Shown in pieces: positions 15,260-23,233 of a DNA stretch of 64,000 nt. Under the pieces are notes generated by a model, which did no database searches, had not been told where the DNA came from, and worked only from the letters and a program-made list of their open reading frames with translations. The position numbers and the translations under genes are program-made. The stretch is taken from assembly GCF_030812835.1 (NCBI RefSeq), contig NZ_JAUSTM010000004.1, forward strand, positions 79,514-143,513, read 5' to 3'. Within the stretch, counting starts at the first letter, position 1; every line of letters starts with the position of its first letter. The stretch comes from Streptococcus moroccensis (lineage in GTDB: Bacteria > Bacillota > Bacilli > Lactobacillales > Streptococcaceae).

Positions 15260-17479
15260 TTATTTACCAGTGTTAGGTAGATTTTCTTCATCTCCCCGAC
15301 TAGAAGACCGATTGGAACGCTTTTTTCGTCCCAAATCTTCTAAATTGAGACTGTCTTGACTCGTTTCAAGTGTTGGTTTCTCGTAGGTATAGCTTTGAAA
15401 GTCTGCTTCAATATCTGCTATATTCTGCCCATATCTGGTAAGGCTAGAAAGATACGGCGCACGACTATCTCGCAATTTTGGACTAGGCGGATAGGTCTTG
15501 CTGATAATCCAGCGGTAGGTGTTGGGTGAAATCTCTGTGCGGATATATGCCCAAAATGGAGGTAGACTGTAAAAATCTTCTTTACTAACTTCTAGTGTGT
15601 ATTTTGCCATGCTTCTTGCTTCATCTAAGTTCAAGCCAAAGACAATTTTGTTGGCAACGTTGGATTCAATACCTGCTTTTAGACTTGGCGACATCTGGGC
15701 TAAATGTTGGAAACCTATATTCCAGCCGACATTAAACTGGCGAGATTGTGACAGTGCTTCGTCCAAGTTGGCGTTAGGGATTCCAAGAAAACTTGGTGTT
15801 TCATCTATGTAGACGAAAGCAGACTGTCTTTTACTAGGTTCAACTGAGGATTGGCGCAAAATTAACATCCACAACATAGAAGTAATAAGACTACCGATGA
15901 GTTTAGCGGATTCTGAACCAATAACAGCCTTGTTTAATGGCACTAGCACAATTTTTCGGCTTTGAAAGATTTCTGCTAAGCTAAAACTAGGGGTAGTCCG
16001 CCCAAGCATTGAGCGAAGTTGTGGGCGAAGCAAGAGCTGGCGAAACTTGTTCAAGATGGGGTTTAAGATCTGGTGGCGTTGGGCTTCGCTTAACAGTTCA
16101 AACCAATTCCAGAAGCTTTCCAGACCGATTGGGTCTTTGAGATTCTTTAAGAGCTTGTTCCTAAACTGCTTATTGGTTAATAAATGCGGAAGCATAACCA
16201 AAGAGGTATGGGGAATCCGTGCTAAGGTCAAGAAAGCGTGTGATAGAATATCTAGTGAATAAATCCCGAAATGGTCTGGATACAAGCCTTTAAAGAGTTC
16301 CAGTAGATAATCTGCAATAACTTCTGGCTCAACGCCATGTTTTGTTAGCTCAAAAGGATTGATTCCAACAATTCTCTTAGCAGTCGGCGAAATAACTACG
16401 ATGTCATCATCGTGTTCTTTTGGTGTCCGTTCCAAAATCTCATGAGTTAATTGACCTTTAGCGTCAATCACCACCACGCTATGATTTCTTGACTTAATAT
16501 CTGACAAAATCAAGTGACTCATAGCGGTAGTTTTACCTGTGCCTGTGCTTCCGAGAAAGAAGACGTGTTTCTTGGCGGATTGGCTCGAAATCTGAATCGG
16601 TCTAGCTTCACTCTCAATAGTTGAAGCAAAACTTCTTGCCTTGTTGTGATGTAGATTATAACCAAGTGGTGGTGCGATAAGTTTTGGGTGAACATTTGGC
16701 ACGCCGTCTATATTTTCTTCACCGCTAGGCAGAAGTAGAAAACACGCAAGGTCTGACGTAGCTAGACTATATGGGTAGGACCAAGACGGTATCGCTGAAT
16801 TGAACTTGTGGGCAGACATTGGCTTGAAGTTAATCGTGGCACTGGTTTCGAGTAGTCTAAAACTACTAAGCAGACTTGAGAAAAACTCCTTTGTCCGCAA
16901 GATACTGCGAGAATGAACCCCAACACGAATCTCACACTTAAACGTTGATTGATTCAATTTTTGGCGCATCAGCTTCTTGGAATTTTCCGAGAGTTCAGGA
17001 ATATTATTGGTAATCACTTGATACCAGCGAGCAGATAGATTGGGTAACTCTTTGGGTTGGGGTCTCGGTGGTGAACCTGCGCCGACAATCACTTGAATCG
17101 CTATTTCTTCATCTGGTTGAAGCACTTTAGAGATTGCCAGACTAGAACGAAGCATAGTTTCTAAGGAATCTGTTTTAAGGGCATAGTGGGATTGCTTGAT
17201 TTGAACTAAGCGAGCAACTGCCAACTTATTCCGTTTAGGAGCTTTGGAAAACTGAATCTGTCTATGCGATTGAATTAACTGGTGAATGTGGCGTTTGTCT
17301 TGGTCTTCTGTCCCTAAGAGATACCGCACTTGATTTCTTTTCATTCGCACTTCAAAGACTAGGCTTTTTCTACGAGTCAAGCCAACTAGCTGACCAAGCA
17401 AACCCTTAACATCATCTTCAGAGAATGGGCGTTGCCAAGTCCATTCATTCCAGGATAATTCTTCGAATGAACGTTTCAT
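15260..17479 (-). CDS. VirD4/TraG-like type IV coupling ATPase
   Basis: A 739-residue P-loop ATPase. Walker A GSTGTGKTTAMSH is near residue 310, Walker B VYIDETPSFLG near 565, and TraG/TraM-recognition-like segments (QSRQFNVGWNIGFQHLAQM) follow. The first 300 residues form a family-specific N-terminal region without a clear membrane anchor. The anchor may be supplied by the small membrane protein directly upstream. Such proteins deliver relaxosomes to the conjugation pore. The ATG at 17479 follows GGAGGTAAAG, and that ribosome site overlaps the upstream stop codon, so translation is coupled. The C-terminus is basic and Ser-rich (KKRSNRSSSRGDEE). Confidence 0.85.
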   Translation of the reverse strand: MKRSFEELSWNEWTWQRPFSEDDVKGLLGQLVGLTRRKSLVFEVRMKRNQVRYLLGTEDQDKRHIHQLIQSHRQIQFSKAPKRNKLAVARLVQIKQSHYALKTDSLETMLRSSLAISKVLQPDEEIAIQVIVGAGSPPRPQPKELPNLSARWYQVITNNIPELSENSKKLMRQKLNQSTFKCEIRVGVHSRSILRTKEFFSSLLSSFRLLETSATINFKPMSAHKFNSAIPSWSYPYSLATSDLACFLLLPSGEENIDGVPNVHPKLIAPPLGYNLHHNKARSFASTIESEARPIQISSQSAKKHVFFLGSTGTGKTTAMSHLILSDIKSRNHSVVVIDAKGQLTHEILERTPKEHDDDIVVISPTAKRIVGINPFELTKHGVEPEVIADYLLELFKGLYPDHFGIYSLDILSHAFLTLARIPHTSLVMLPHLLTNKQFRNKLLKNLKDPIGLESFWNWFELLSEAQRHQILNPILNKFRQLLLRPQLRSMLGRTTPSFSLAEIFQSRKIVLVPLNKAVIGSESAKLIGSLITSMLWMLILRQSSVEPSKRQSAFVYIDETPSFLGIPNANLDEALSQSRQFNVGWNIGFQHLAQMSPSLKAGIESNVANKIVFGLNLDEARSMAKYTLEVSKEDFYSLPPFWAYIRTEISPNTYRWIISKTYPPSPKLRDSRAPYLSSLTRYGQNIADIEADFQSYTYEKPTLETSQDSLNLEDLGRKKRSNRSSSRGDEENLPNTGK

Positions 17480-17481
17480 CT

Positions 17482-17649
17482 TTACCTCCAATCTTTACGG
17501 TTAATAACTTGAAAGGCTAACCAGCCGATAAAGAGTAGTCCTCCACCTAGCGCTAGAATATGCCAGACTTCCATGATGAGCTTGACCGCTTGATTCACTG
17601 CCCAAGCACAAACTAGAAAGCCTAGAATATATGGAATGAGTTTCTTCAT
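17482..17649 (-). CDS. Small membrane protein, 55 residues
   Basis: An ATG at 17649 preceded by AAAGGAG opens a 55-codon frame starting MKKLIPYILGFLVCAWAVNQ with two predicted transmembrane segments (about 5-22 and 29-47) and a basic tail NRKDWR. It ends three bases before the ATPase start, and its stop overlaps that gene's ribosome site. By position and topology it may be the membrane anchor partner of the coupling ATPase. It is too short to assign to a family by eye. Confidence 0.7.
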   Translation of the reverse strand: MKKLIPYILGFLVCAWAVNQAVKLIMEVWHILALGGGLLFIGWLAFQVINRKDWR

Positions 17650-17674
17650 CTGGCTGGTCTCCTTTCTGATTTCA

Positions 17675-17703
17675 GTTATACAAGAAAGACGGCGAAAAGT
17701 TAA
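17675..17703 (-). promoter_or_regulatory. Promoter of the element's mobilisation operon
   Basis: Minus strand: -35 TTAACT (17698-17703), 17-bp spacer, -10 TATAAC (17675-17680) preceded by TTG. It is placed 26 bases before the 55-residue membrane protein gene. Confidence 0.55.
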
Positions 17704-17807
17704 ATTTCGTCTATATCAACTTTTAGAGCGATTGGAATAGATTTGAAGCAGATTAACAGTAGTTTATTTCATCATATTTTGTCCTTTTGTCTAGTCCAAG
17801 TGAGCTG

Positions 17808-18032
17808 TTATCTTCTTAAATGTTGTAACAATTCCTTATGGACTTGTAGGTAAAGGTCATTGATAGCTTGCTTCTTTTCCAGAAATTCTGCCAGAGCGAT
17901 TTCTTCATCGGTATAGCCTGACGCTTGCTCTTTCTCTGTTTTATTGGTCTTTTTAAGTAGATAATGAATACACCAGGCAATTCCAAAGATACTGAAAAGC
18001 AATAGCAATCCGCTCATTTCTTGATTATCCAT
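17808..18032 (-). CDS. Small single-span membrane protein of the element
   Basis: A 74-residue protein with one transmembrane helix (GLLLLFSIFGIAWCIHYLL, residues 8-26) and a charged cytoplasmic helix (TDEEIALAEFLEKKQAINDLYLQ). AGGAGGTAGGTT precedes the ATG. It starts 10 bases after an 86-residue gene in the same direction. The function is unknown. Mobilizable elements often carry such accessory membrane proteins beside the coupling ATPase. Confidence 0.65.
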   Translation of the reverse strand: MDNQEMSGLLLLFSIFGIAWCIHYLLKKTNKTEKEQASGYTDEEIALAEFLEKKQAINDLYLQVHKELLQHLRR

Positions 18033-18042
18033 AACCTACCTC

Positions 18043-18303
18043 CTAGCGTAAGTGTTCGGAAGCATAGTGAGTAAAGGCACGCAAGATATAGTCTGTATAA
18101 ACTTGAGCTTCAGGATTGTTTTTCAAGATTTCTTCTTGAATAAGCGACAGATTGCCCACTTTATACATCAAGTCTGTCGCCAGAAGTTCGCGAGCTTGGT
18201 TAGTAGACATCGCTTTGGCGAGTTCACGCGCCACTCGCAACTGATGAGGGCTTGCGATTTGCGCTAAAGTGGTATTGGTGTTGAGTTGTGGCAGTTGAGT
18301 CAT
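18043..18303 (-). CDS. Hypothetical helical protein, 86 residues
   Basis: A soluble, probably all-helical protein (LAQIASPHQLRVARELAKAM, then ARELLATDLMYKVGNLSLI). AAAGGAGAATCCTC precedes the ATG. It heads the leftward gene set and is divergent from the 346-residue cargo gene, with only 131 bases between them. I recognise no family. Its position would suit a small accessory or regulatory protein of the element. Confidence 0.6.
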   Translation of the reverse strand: MTQLPQLNTNTTLAQIASPHQLRVARELAKAMSTNQARELLATDLMYKVGNLSLIQEEILKNNPEAQVYTDYILRAFTHYASEHLR

Positions 18304-18380
18304 GAGGATTCTCCTTTGTTTTTGGTATAATTGAGGTATAAGGTAGCTAACTTATGGCTCTATTATAGAAAATCAATAAA

Positions 18381-18418
18381 GCCAAAAGTTGCCAAAACCA
18401 GTGCCAAAATCTTGCCAG
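18381..18418. repeat. Helically phased GCCAAAA direct repeats
   Basis: GCCAAAA occurs at 18381, 18391 and 18403, with a partial GCCAG at 18414, giving spacings of 10, 12 and 11 bases, about one helical turn each. The array lies in the divergent 131-base gap, 17 bases before the start of the 346-residue gene. It could be an operator or a small iteron set. Confidence 0.5.
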
Positions 18419-18434
18419 TTCGAAAGGTGTTCCT

Positions 18435-19475
18435 ATGTTTACCATTCCAACCTTATTCTCTATCGTCCTGAAGCATTCCAATAAAGCCGTCTGGTCTGAC
18501 CGCAAGAAAGCTAGTGTAGGCTTGACAAGTATCCTTAATGAAGACGCTCGAGCCTACATATCCGAAACGGATTTTAATAAATACTTTAGCGGACAAAATA
18601 AAGGACGAACACTTTATGCGGTCGTCCAAGATGAGATAACAGAAAAAGGCTTTTCAAGATATATTTTTGAAGCTGAAAAGCGCCTTATAAATACCAATTA
18701 TAGAGAAAATAAGTTTTGTCTGGCTGGAACGCTGGAAGATTTTTTCGAAGCCCTCGAAGAATCTCAGAACATACCCAAGACAGTCTTACTTGGCTTGAAG
18801 CGGTCTTTTCAGCTCAATCATGCAGATAGACCGTATCTGTTTTTAGCCGAGTGCTTATATTATGCTTTAGCTTGCCAGCATAACAAAGACCAAGATTATA
18901 TTTTTCCAGATTTCAGTCAAGAAACAGATATTCTTTCTTCTCCGCTAGAAGAGTTGATTTCGAAAGCTGATGGTTATTCGAAGCGGGTTAAGCAAAATCT
19001 CAATCGATTATCTAAAGATGAAATTAAACTGTTTCAGAAAGTTGCGCCGTTTCTGTTTTATGATGAATCCTATGATGAATTATCTGGGGGTTATGTTTTA
19101 GATTATTACTTGATTTCTCACGCCGATTTTGTGGATTTGTTCGAAAAATATGGCGTTTCTGGAATGGATATTTCAAGATTGAAAGAATATGGCTTAATTG
19201 ATGGCGGTGGCAGACATGAGATAGTTGTCAAAAAAGGCGTATTGTCTGGCTTTCAGAATGACAATCTTGTTCTGACTTTCACAACTGAATTGGACAAACG
19301 AATAACTTTCGAATATAGCGCTTTTCATTTTACAGAAACCGCCAAGGCTCTGATTGAGATATTGGAGATTGAAACAAACGACGAATTCTTCCAGCATTTA
19401 GCAGAATATTTCAAGCAAGAACTGGATGGGTCTGGGGTTATAGCTGGTGTTTATGTAATGGAAGAGTTAGAATAG
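18435..19475 (+). CDS. Unrecognised cargo protein, 346 residues
   Basis: A soluble protein without signal peptide or membrane segment. The N-terminal 70 residues contain RAYISETDFNKYFSGQNKGR, which resembles a short helical module. The C-terminal 150 residues look like a DUF2806-type tail: a possible winged-helix region around YGVSGMDISRLKEYGLIDGG, then beta-strands (VLTFTTELDKRITFEYSAFHFTETAKALIEILE). AAAGGTG precedes the ATG. It is transcribed away from the mobilisation genes and begins the plus-strand cargo region. A defence or host-interaction role is possible for such cargo, but nothing in the sequence proves it. Confidence 0.7.
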   Translation: MFTIPTLFSIVLKHSNKAVWSDRKKASVGLTSILNEDARAYISETDFNKYFSGQNKGRTLYAVVQDEITEKGFSRYIFEAEKRLINTNYRENKFCLAGTLEDFFEALEESQNIPKTVLLGLKRSFQLNHADRPYLFLAECLYYALACQHNKDQDYIFPDFSQETDILSSPLEELISKADGYSKRVKQNLNRLSKDEIKLFQKVAPFLFYDESYDELSGGYVLDYYLISHADFVDLFEKYGVSGMDISRLKEYGLIDGGGRHEIVVKKGVLSGFQNDNLVLTFTTELDKRITFEYSAFHFTETAKALIEILEIETNDEFFQHLAEYFKQELDGSGVIAGVYVMEELE

Positions 19476-19632
19476 ATTTTGGCTATTTCAGTTAAATATG
19501 GTTATGTGGTATAATTGTAAATAGAATAACCATAGTATTAACATTTTCAATTTTTTCAATATCTAGTTCTATGCAACCCTTAATACGTTTGATGATATGT
19601 GTAAAACTATGAGTTGTAAAAGAAAAAATTAC

Positions 19633-19661
19633 TTGATAAAACCATGCAAAAATGTTATAGT
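19633..19661 (+). promoter_or_regulatory. Promoter of the 171-residue cargo gene
   Basis: -35 TTGATA (19633-19638), 17-bp spacer, -10 TATAGT (19656-19661), 38 bases before the ATG at 19700. The preceding 19476-19632 stretch is AT-rich and shows no gene. Confidence 0.65.
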
Positions 19662-19699
19662 ACTAAGTAGAAATTTAAAAAAAGATAGGAGATGATAGA

Positions 19700-20215
19700 A
19701 TGGGACTGTTTGGTTTATTTGGAGGCAAGAAAACGATTGAGTTAGATAAAGCAAAAAGCGATGAAAACAAAAATCGCATGAGAGAAATTTTTGATAATAA
19801 AGTAGATAATGGTTCGGAATATAAAATAGTTTACGCTTATTCAGAAGATATAGGCGGAGCAAATTTTGCAGTACTTCGTACTGTTTCCTATAAGTACAGA
19901 AGTTTTATACTGGGCTATAAGGAAAATGATTTAAGTTTAGTCTTTCTTGAAGTGAGCCCTGATTTAAATCAGGTTGGAGAAGCACTTTTGTATAAACCAC
20001 AAGATGTAAAGAAAACCAATTTTACAAAGATGGTAGGTGCATATTATCTACAGTATGGAAGTTCATTCAAGAAAGAATTTTTCAACTTTTTTGTTCCTGA
20101 GACTATTGAGGATATAGTTAACCATGATTGGTATGACGAAGATACTTTTACCTACATTGACCAAAGAGAAGTACATGGTAGCTGGGTGGATTTTTGGAAT
20201 AAATTTTGTAAATAA
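19700..20215 (+). CDS. Hypothetical cargo protein, 171 residues
   Basis: The protein begins MGLFGLFGGKK, followed by a soluble alpha/beta sequence (YKIVYAYSEDIGGANFAVLR, then YRSFILGYKENDLSLVFLEV) and an aromatic C-terminus (HGSWVDFWNKFCK). AGGAG precedes the ATG. The region is strongly AT-rich compared with the housekeeping genes, consistent with acquisition. It is followed 13 bases later by a small membrane protein gene, so the two could act together. I recognise no family. Confidence 0.65.
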   Translation: MGLFGLFGGKKTIELDKAKSDENKNRMREIFDNKVDNGSEYKIVYAYSEDIGGANFAVLRTVSYKYRSFILGYKENDLSLVFLEVSPDLNQVGEALLYKPQDVKKTNFTKMVGAYYLQYGSSFKKEFFNFFVPETIEDIVNHDWYDEDTFTYIDQREVHGSWVDFWNKFCK

Positions 20216-20228
20216 ACGGTAATTTATT

Positions 20229-20450
20229 ATGAATATGTTACCAAATTATATTTTGGCTTTTATACTTACAGTATTCCTAATATATAGTTTTATAAATATA
20301 AAAGTTAAGAAAGCTAAGGTTAGCAACGGCTGTCTTTATGGCATAGGTGTTTTTATTGCAATATTATTACTTGGAATGTCTATTTATGGAATAATATTTA
20401 ATATTCCATTAGGACAAGTGCAACTAATGATAGAAAATAGCTTCAAATAA
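20229..20450 (+). CDS. Small two-span membrane protein of the cargo region
   Basis: A 73-residue protein with two hydrophobic helices (YILAFILTVFLIYSFINI and GIGVFIAILLLGMSIYGII) joined by a basic loop (KVKKAKVSNG). It lies 13 bases after the 171-residue gene and is probably cotranscribed. The ribosome site is weak. The pairing of a soluble protein and a small membrane protein resembles toxin-immunity arrangements, but this is conjecture. Confidence 0.55.
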   Translation: MNMLPNYILAFILTVFLIYSFINIKVKKAKVSNGCLYGIGVFIAILLLGMSIYGIIFNIPLGQVQLMIENSFK

Positions 20451-20533
20451 GGAAATATAGATTTGAGAAACAGTAGATCGAAAGGTTTACTGTTTTTTTG
20501 TTGCTTAGAATTTGAAAGGGAGGAAAACAGAAA

Positions 20534-21005
20534 ATGAAAAATATAGATGAAAAAATTTTAATGGCAGAAGAAGAAATTAAGCAGTTACAAAACAAAAGAA
20601 AAAAAGCTCATCAGTCAGCAGAAACAGGAAGAACGAAAGAAAAGAGATAGACGGCTTTATGAAAAAGGAGCAGTCTTTGAAAGTATCTTTACCGAAAGCA
20701 AAGACTTTCCATTTATATCTGAATCGTTTATTTTAGTATCAGCAGTTTCGTTTTTTATCTATATAGTTAGAGTTATTATAAAAATTGTTATGTCTAACCA
20801 TCATATAGCAGCAGAATATAGACAAAAAGCAGCCTTAACTCGCTTCTATCAAGCTTTAACCTATTCTGAGGATAGTATTGATAAGGAAGAGCGTCTAATT
20901 ATTATAAATGCCTTATTCGGTAGAGTTGAGACAGGGTTAGTTAAAACAGACACATCTAATGATTCTGACGCTATAAAAGCCCTACTATCTAAGAGTATAA
21001 AATAA
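20534..21005 (+). pseudogene. Frameshifted chimera: DUF3847-like start, membrane-domain tail
   Basis: The ATG at 20534 (after GGGAGG) starts MKNIDEKILMAEEEIKQLQN and hits TAG at 20648. In the next frame the sequence continues KLISQQKQEERKKRDRRLYE then KGAVFESIFTESKDF, which matches the pattern of DUF3847 proteins of conjugative elements. The break is at a run of seven A about 20607. After SKDF the same frame runs into a transmembrane segment and a tail (AAEYRQKAALTRFYQALTYS to LLSKSIK) of a different, DUF6161-like type. So the locus carries both a frameshift and an apparent fusion of two genes. The ATG at 20790 could still yield a 71-residue tail fragment. Confidence 0.6.
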
Positions 21006-21035
21006 AAGGATAGTCATTCAACAACTATCCTTTTT
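21005..21035 (+). terminator. Terminator of the cargo region
   Basis: AAGGATAGT pairs with ACTATCCTT around CATTCAACA, followed by TTTTT, directly after the pseudogene's stop. Confidence 0.8.
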
Positions 21036-21146
21036 ATGTGTTTGAATAAGGTGTATGAACTCAGATTTTTTAGACTGCTGAGTGTCATACTTCCTTTAAC
21101 GGTGAGTTTTTTGTGTTTCACGTAGAATAGTATCTCGCTCCAAACC

Positions 21147-21731
21147 TTACAAGCTAGTTGGTAAAAGATGAGCATAGTGTACTTCTTTGATGCCCTTAGA
21201 TAATAAGATGTCTCAACTTTTGATAATCGTCGCATCTTTGAACAATGGGACTTGATCCAGAGGATATAAGTCCCCCACAAAGGCGTGTCCACTATCTAAG
21301 ACCAAGGAGATACTGTCTTTTGTATGACCAGGTGTCCAGAGAATCTCTCCATCTATCCCTAAACCAGCCAAAAAGTCTCTACTATTTCTGATCGAAATAA
21401 CTAAGGTAAGCTCATCAACAATGGGCTTAAAAGTCTGATTCTTCTCTTTTTCAAAGATAGCGTCAGATTGATGCAAATAATCCTTTTGTTTATCTAGCAC
21501 TACTAGCCTAATCCCCAGGTCAACTAAATCTTGAGCAATCCCCATGTGGTCAGGATGATAGTGGCTAATGATAAGATGGGAAATATCAGAAACTGTCACA
21601 CCCAAAGCTTTTATACCTTTGAAAAAGGCTGGCAAAGTGCCTGCCCAATCGGTATCAAAAAGCAGATACTTCGCTTTTCCTTTGATGAGTTAGGTTCTCG
21701 TATTGCCATAAAGCAACTCTTGGTAGTCCAT
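21147..21731 (-). pseudogene. Metallo-beta-lactamase-fold hydrolase with two in-frame stops
   Basis: From ATG 21731 the frame reads MDYQELLYGNTRT, then TAA, then LIKGKAKYLLFDTDWAG and the intact metal motif HYHPDHMG, then TPGHTKD and GDLYPLDQVP. A second in-frame TGA follows IIKS, after which DILLSKGIKEVHYAH continues to TAA at 21147. Both stops are single-base changes from plausible sense codons (for example TAC and TGG), and the rest of the protein is well preserved, so inactivation looks recent. The start is 4 bases after the rsmA stop. It adjoins the right edge of the mobile element. Confidence 0.8.
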
Positions 21732-21734
21732 TTT

Positions 21735-22607
21735 TTAGAGCCCTGCTTCCTGAAGTGCATCTGCTAGCCGGGCAAAATCTTCAAGACCGAGCGCTTCGCC
21801 TCGAACAGACGGTGCTAGGCCTGCCTGACTTAAGGCTTTTTCCAACTGGCTTTTAATCTCTTCTGATTTACCAAAATGATTGGTCAAGTTATTCCACAGG
21901 GTCTTTCTGCGGTGGACAAAACTGGCCTTGGATACGCGGAACAAAAAATCCTCATCTTTGACCTCAACCAAGGGTTGTTCCCGACGAACCATCTTCAAAA
22001 TAGCCGAGTCCACATTGGGAGCAGGCACAAAAACGGTCCGTGGCACGATAAAGGCCACCTTGGCCGTCATGTAGTACTGGACTGCGATGGACAAGGAACC
22101 ATAGGCCTTGGTGTTTGGCTCAGCTGAAATCCGGTCTGCCACCTCTTTTTGCATCATGACCACAAATTCTGAAAAAGGAATCTTGCTCTCAATCAGGTGC
22201 ATAAGGATCGGCGTGGTAATGTAGTAGGGCAGGTTAGCCACAATCTTGATGGGCAAGTCTGGATTCTTAAAAGCCTTGATTTGGGTCTGCAAATCCGCCT
22301 TCAAAATATCCTGATTGACCACTTGGACATTGTCAAAATCGCGCAAGGTATCCGCCAAAATCGGAATCAAGCGGTCATCAATCTCAAAGGCCATGACCTC
22401 GGCTGCATTTTCAGCCAAAAATTCTGTCAAAGCCCCAATACCAGGGCCAATCTCAATGACGTTGACCGACTTGTCAATCTCAGCCGTATCCACGATTTTT
22501 TGTAAAATATTGGTATCGGTCAAAAAGTTCTGACCGAAGGATTTCTTAAAGGTGAAGCCGTGACGGTCCAAAACCGCCTTGGTCACACTGTAATCTGCAA
22601 TTCTCAT
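21735..22607 (-). CDS. rsmA: 16S rRNA (A1518/A1519) dimethyltransferase RsmA/KsgA
   Basis: A 290-residue Rossmann methyltransferase. FGQNFLTD near residue 24, the SAM motif [15 protein letters not shown] near 50-64 and the catalytic NLPYYITTP near 123 are all present. It dimethylates two adenosines in helix 45 of 16S rRNA late in 30S assembly, using SAM. The usual family length is kept. It lies 47 bases after rnmV, in the order tatD-rnmV-rsmA common in Firmicutes. Confidence 0.95.
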   Translation of the reverse strand: MRIADYSVTKAVLDRHGFTFKKSFGQNFLTDTNILQKIVDTAEIDKSVNVIEIGPGIGALTEFLAENAAEVMAFEIDDRLIPILADTLRDFDNVQVVNQDILKADLQTQIKAFKNPDLPIKIVANLPYYITTPILMHLIESKIPFSEFVVMMQKEVADRISAEPNTKAYGSLSIAVQYYMTAKVAFIVPRTVFVPAPNVDSAILKMVRREQPLVEVKDEDFLFRVSKASFVHRRKTLWNNLTNHFGKSEEIKSQLEKALSQAGLAPSVRGEALGLEDFARLADALQEAGL

Positions 22608-22654
22608 CTGTTTTCTTTCTATTTCGATATCTTAAAATATCATATCACATTATG

Positions 22655-23233
22655 TCAATAAGAACTATCCTCATACTTTCTCATCGCTTGCTCAATGTCT
22701 TCCAAGGTCAGCCCAAAGAGTTCCAAGCGTTTGAGGAGTTGTTTGCCGTTGGTATAACCTATTCGGAGCTGTTCTCCAAGGAATTCCCGGCGTTTGCGGC
22801 TATCGCTCCCCATGAGAAAACCTAATGCTATTAGATCGGAGGTCGCGATATCAAAATGATTCTCATCATCATAAGAGCCCAGTACACGAGACAGGGCTTT
22901 TTCTAAATCCTCAAAACAAGCATGCTCAACTCCTAGTGAGCGCCCCTTAGACTTGGAACCCGGTGCAGCTTCTTCACGATTTAAAAAAGCATGTTTTGCC
23001 GTTGGAGCTGCCTCCATGATTAATTTTCGGATACGTTCGCCATTGAAGTCTGGATCTGTAAAGACGATCACGCCACGCAACTCATTTAAACGGTCAATTC
23101 GCTCCAAATCCTCATCGGTGATCGCAGATCCTCTAGTTTCATAGGTGTCTACATCATAGAATCTTTTCAAGTTAGCAGTATCATCTTTTCCTTCGACCAC
23201 AATCACTTCTTGGATGATCTTTTTCTCAGTCAA
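22655..23233 (-). CDS. rnmV: Ribonuclease M5 (5S rRNA maturation)
   Basis: A Toprim-domain nuclease. EVIVVEGKDD (about residues 8-17) carries the catalytic Glu and GVIVFTDPDFNGER has the DxD metal motif, followed by the C-terminal DUF4093 region. It processes 5S rRNA precursor bound to L18. The frame is open to 23284, but a TTG at 23233 with AAAGAGG ten bases upstream gives a 192-residue protein of normal length and overlaps the tatD stop by 8 bases. ATG 23254 is the alternative. Confidence 0.9.
   Translation of the reverse strand: MTEKKIIQEVIVVEGKDDTANLKRFYDVDTYETRGSAITDEDLERIDRLNELRGVIVFTDPDFNGERIRKLIMEAAPTAKHAFLNREEAAPGSKSKGRSLGVEHACFEDLEKALSRVLGSYDDENHFDIATSDLIALGFLMGSDSRKRREFLGEQLRIGYTNGKQLLKRLELFGLTLEDIEQAMRKYEDSSY

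Larger units (their letters stand above)
12394..21146. mobile_element. Integrative and mobilizable element next to tRNA-Leu
   Basis: The region between tRNA-Leu and the rsmA-linked pseudogene differs from the flanks in content. It has a large serine recombinase next to the tRNA, a TnpW-like small protein, a replication-relaxation family protein, a VirD4/TraG-like ATPase, small membrane proteins and AT-rich cargo in the opposite direction. No VirB4, VirB6 or lytic transglycosylase gene is present, so it is likely mobilised by another conjugative element. The left end must be between 12394 and 12462. The right end is probably between the terminator at 21035 and the pseudogene at 21147. Exact att sites cannot be read, because serine recombinases leave cores of only a few bases. 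Confidence 0.75.

Noticed and set aside
20600..20620. Programmed -1 frameshift at the seven-A run
   Set aside because: The required shift is +1 from the first frame, which the standard A-AAA-AAG site does not give; mutation is simpler.
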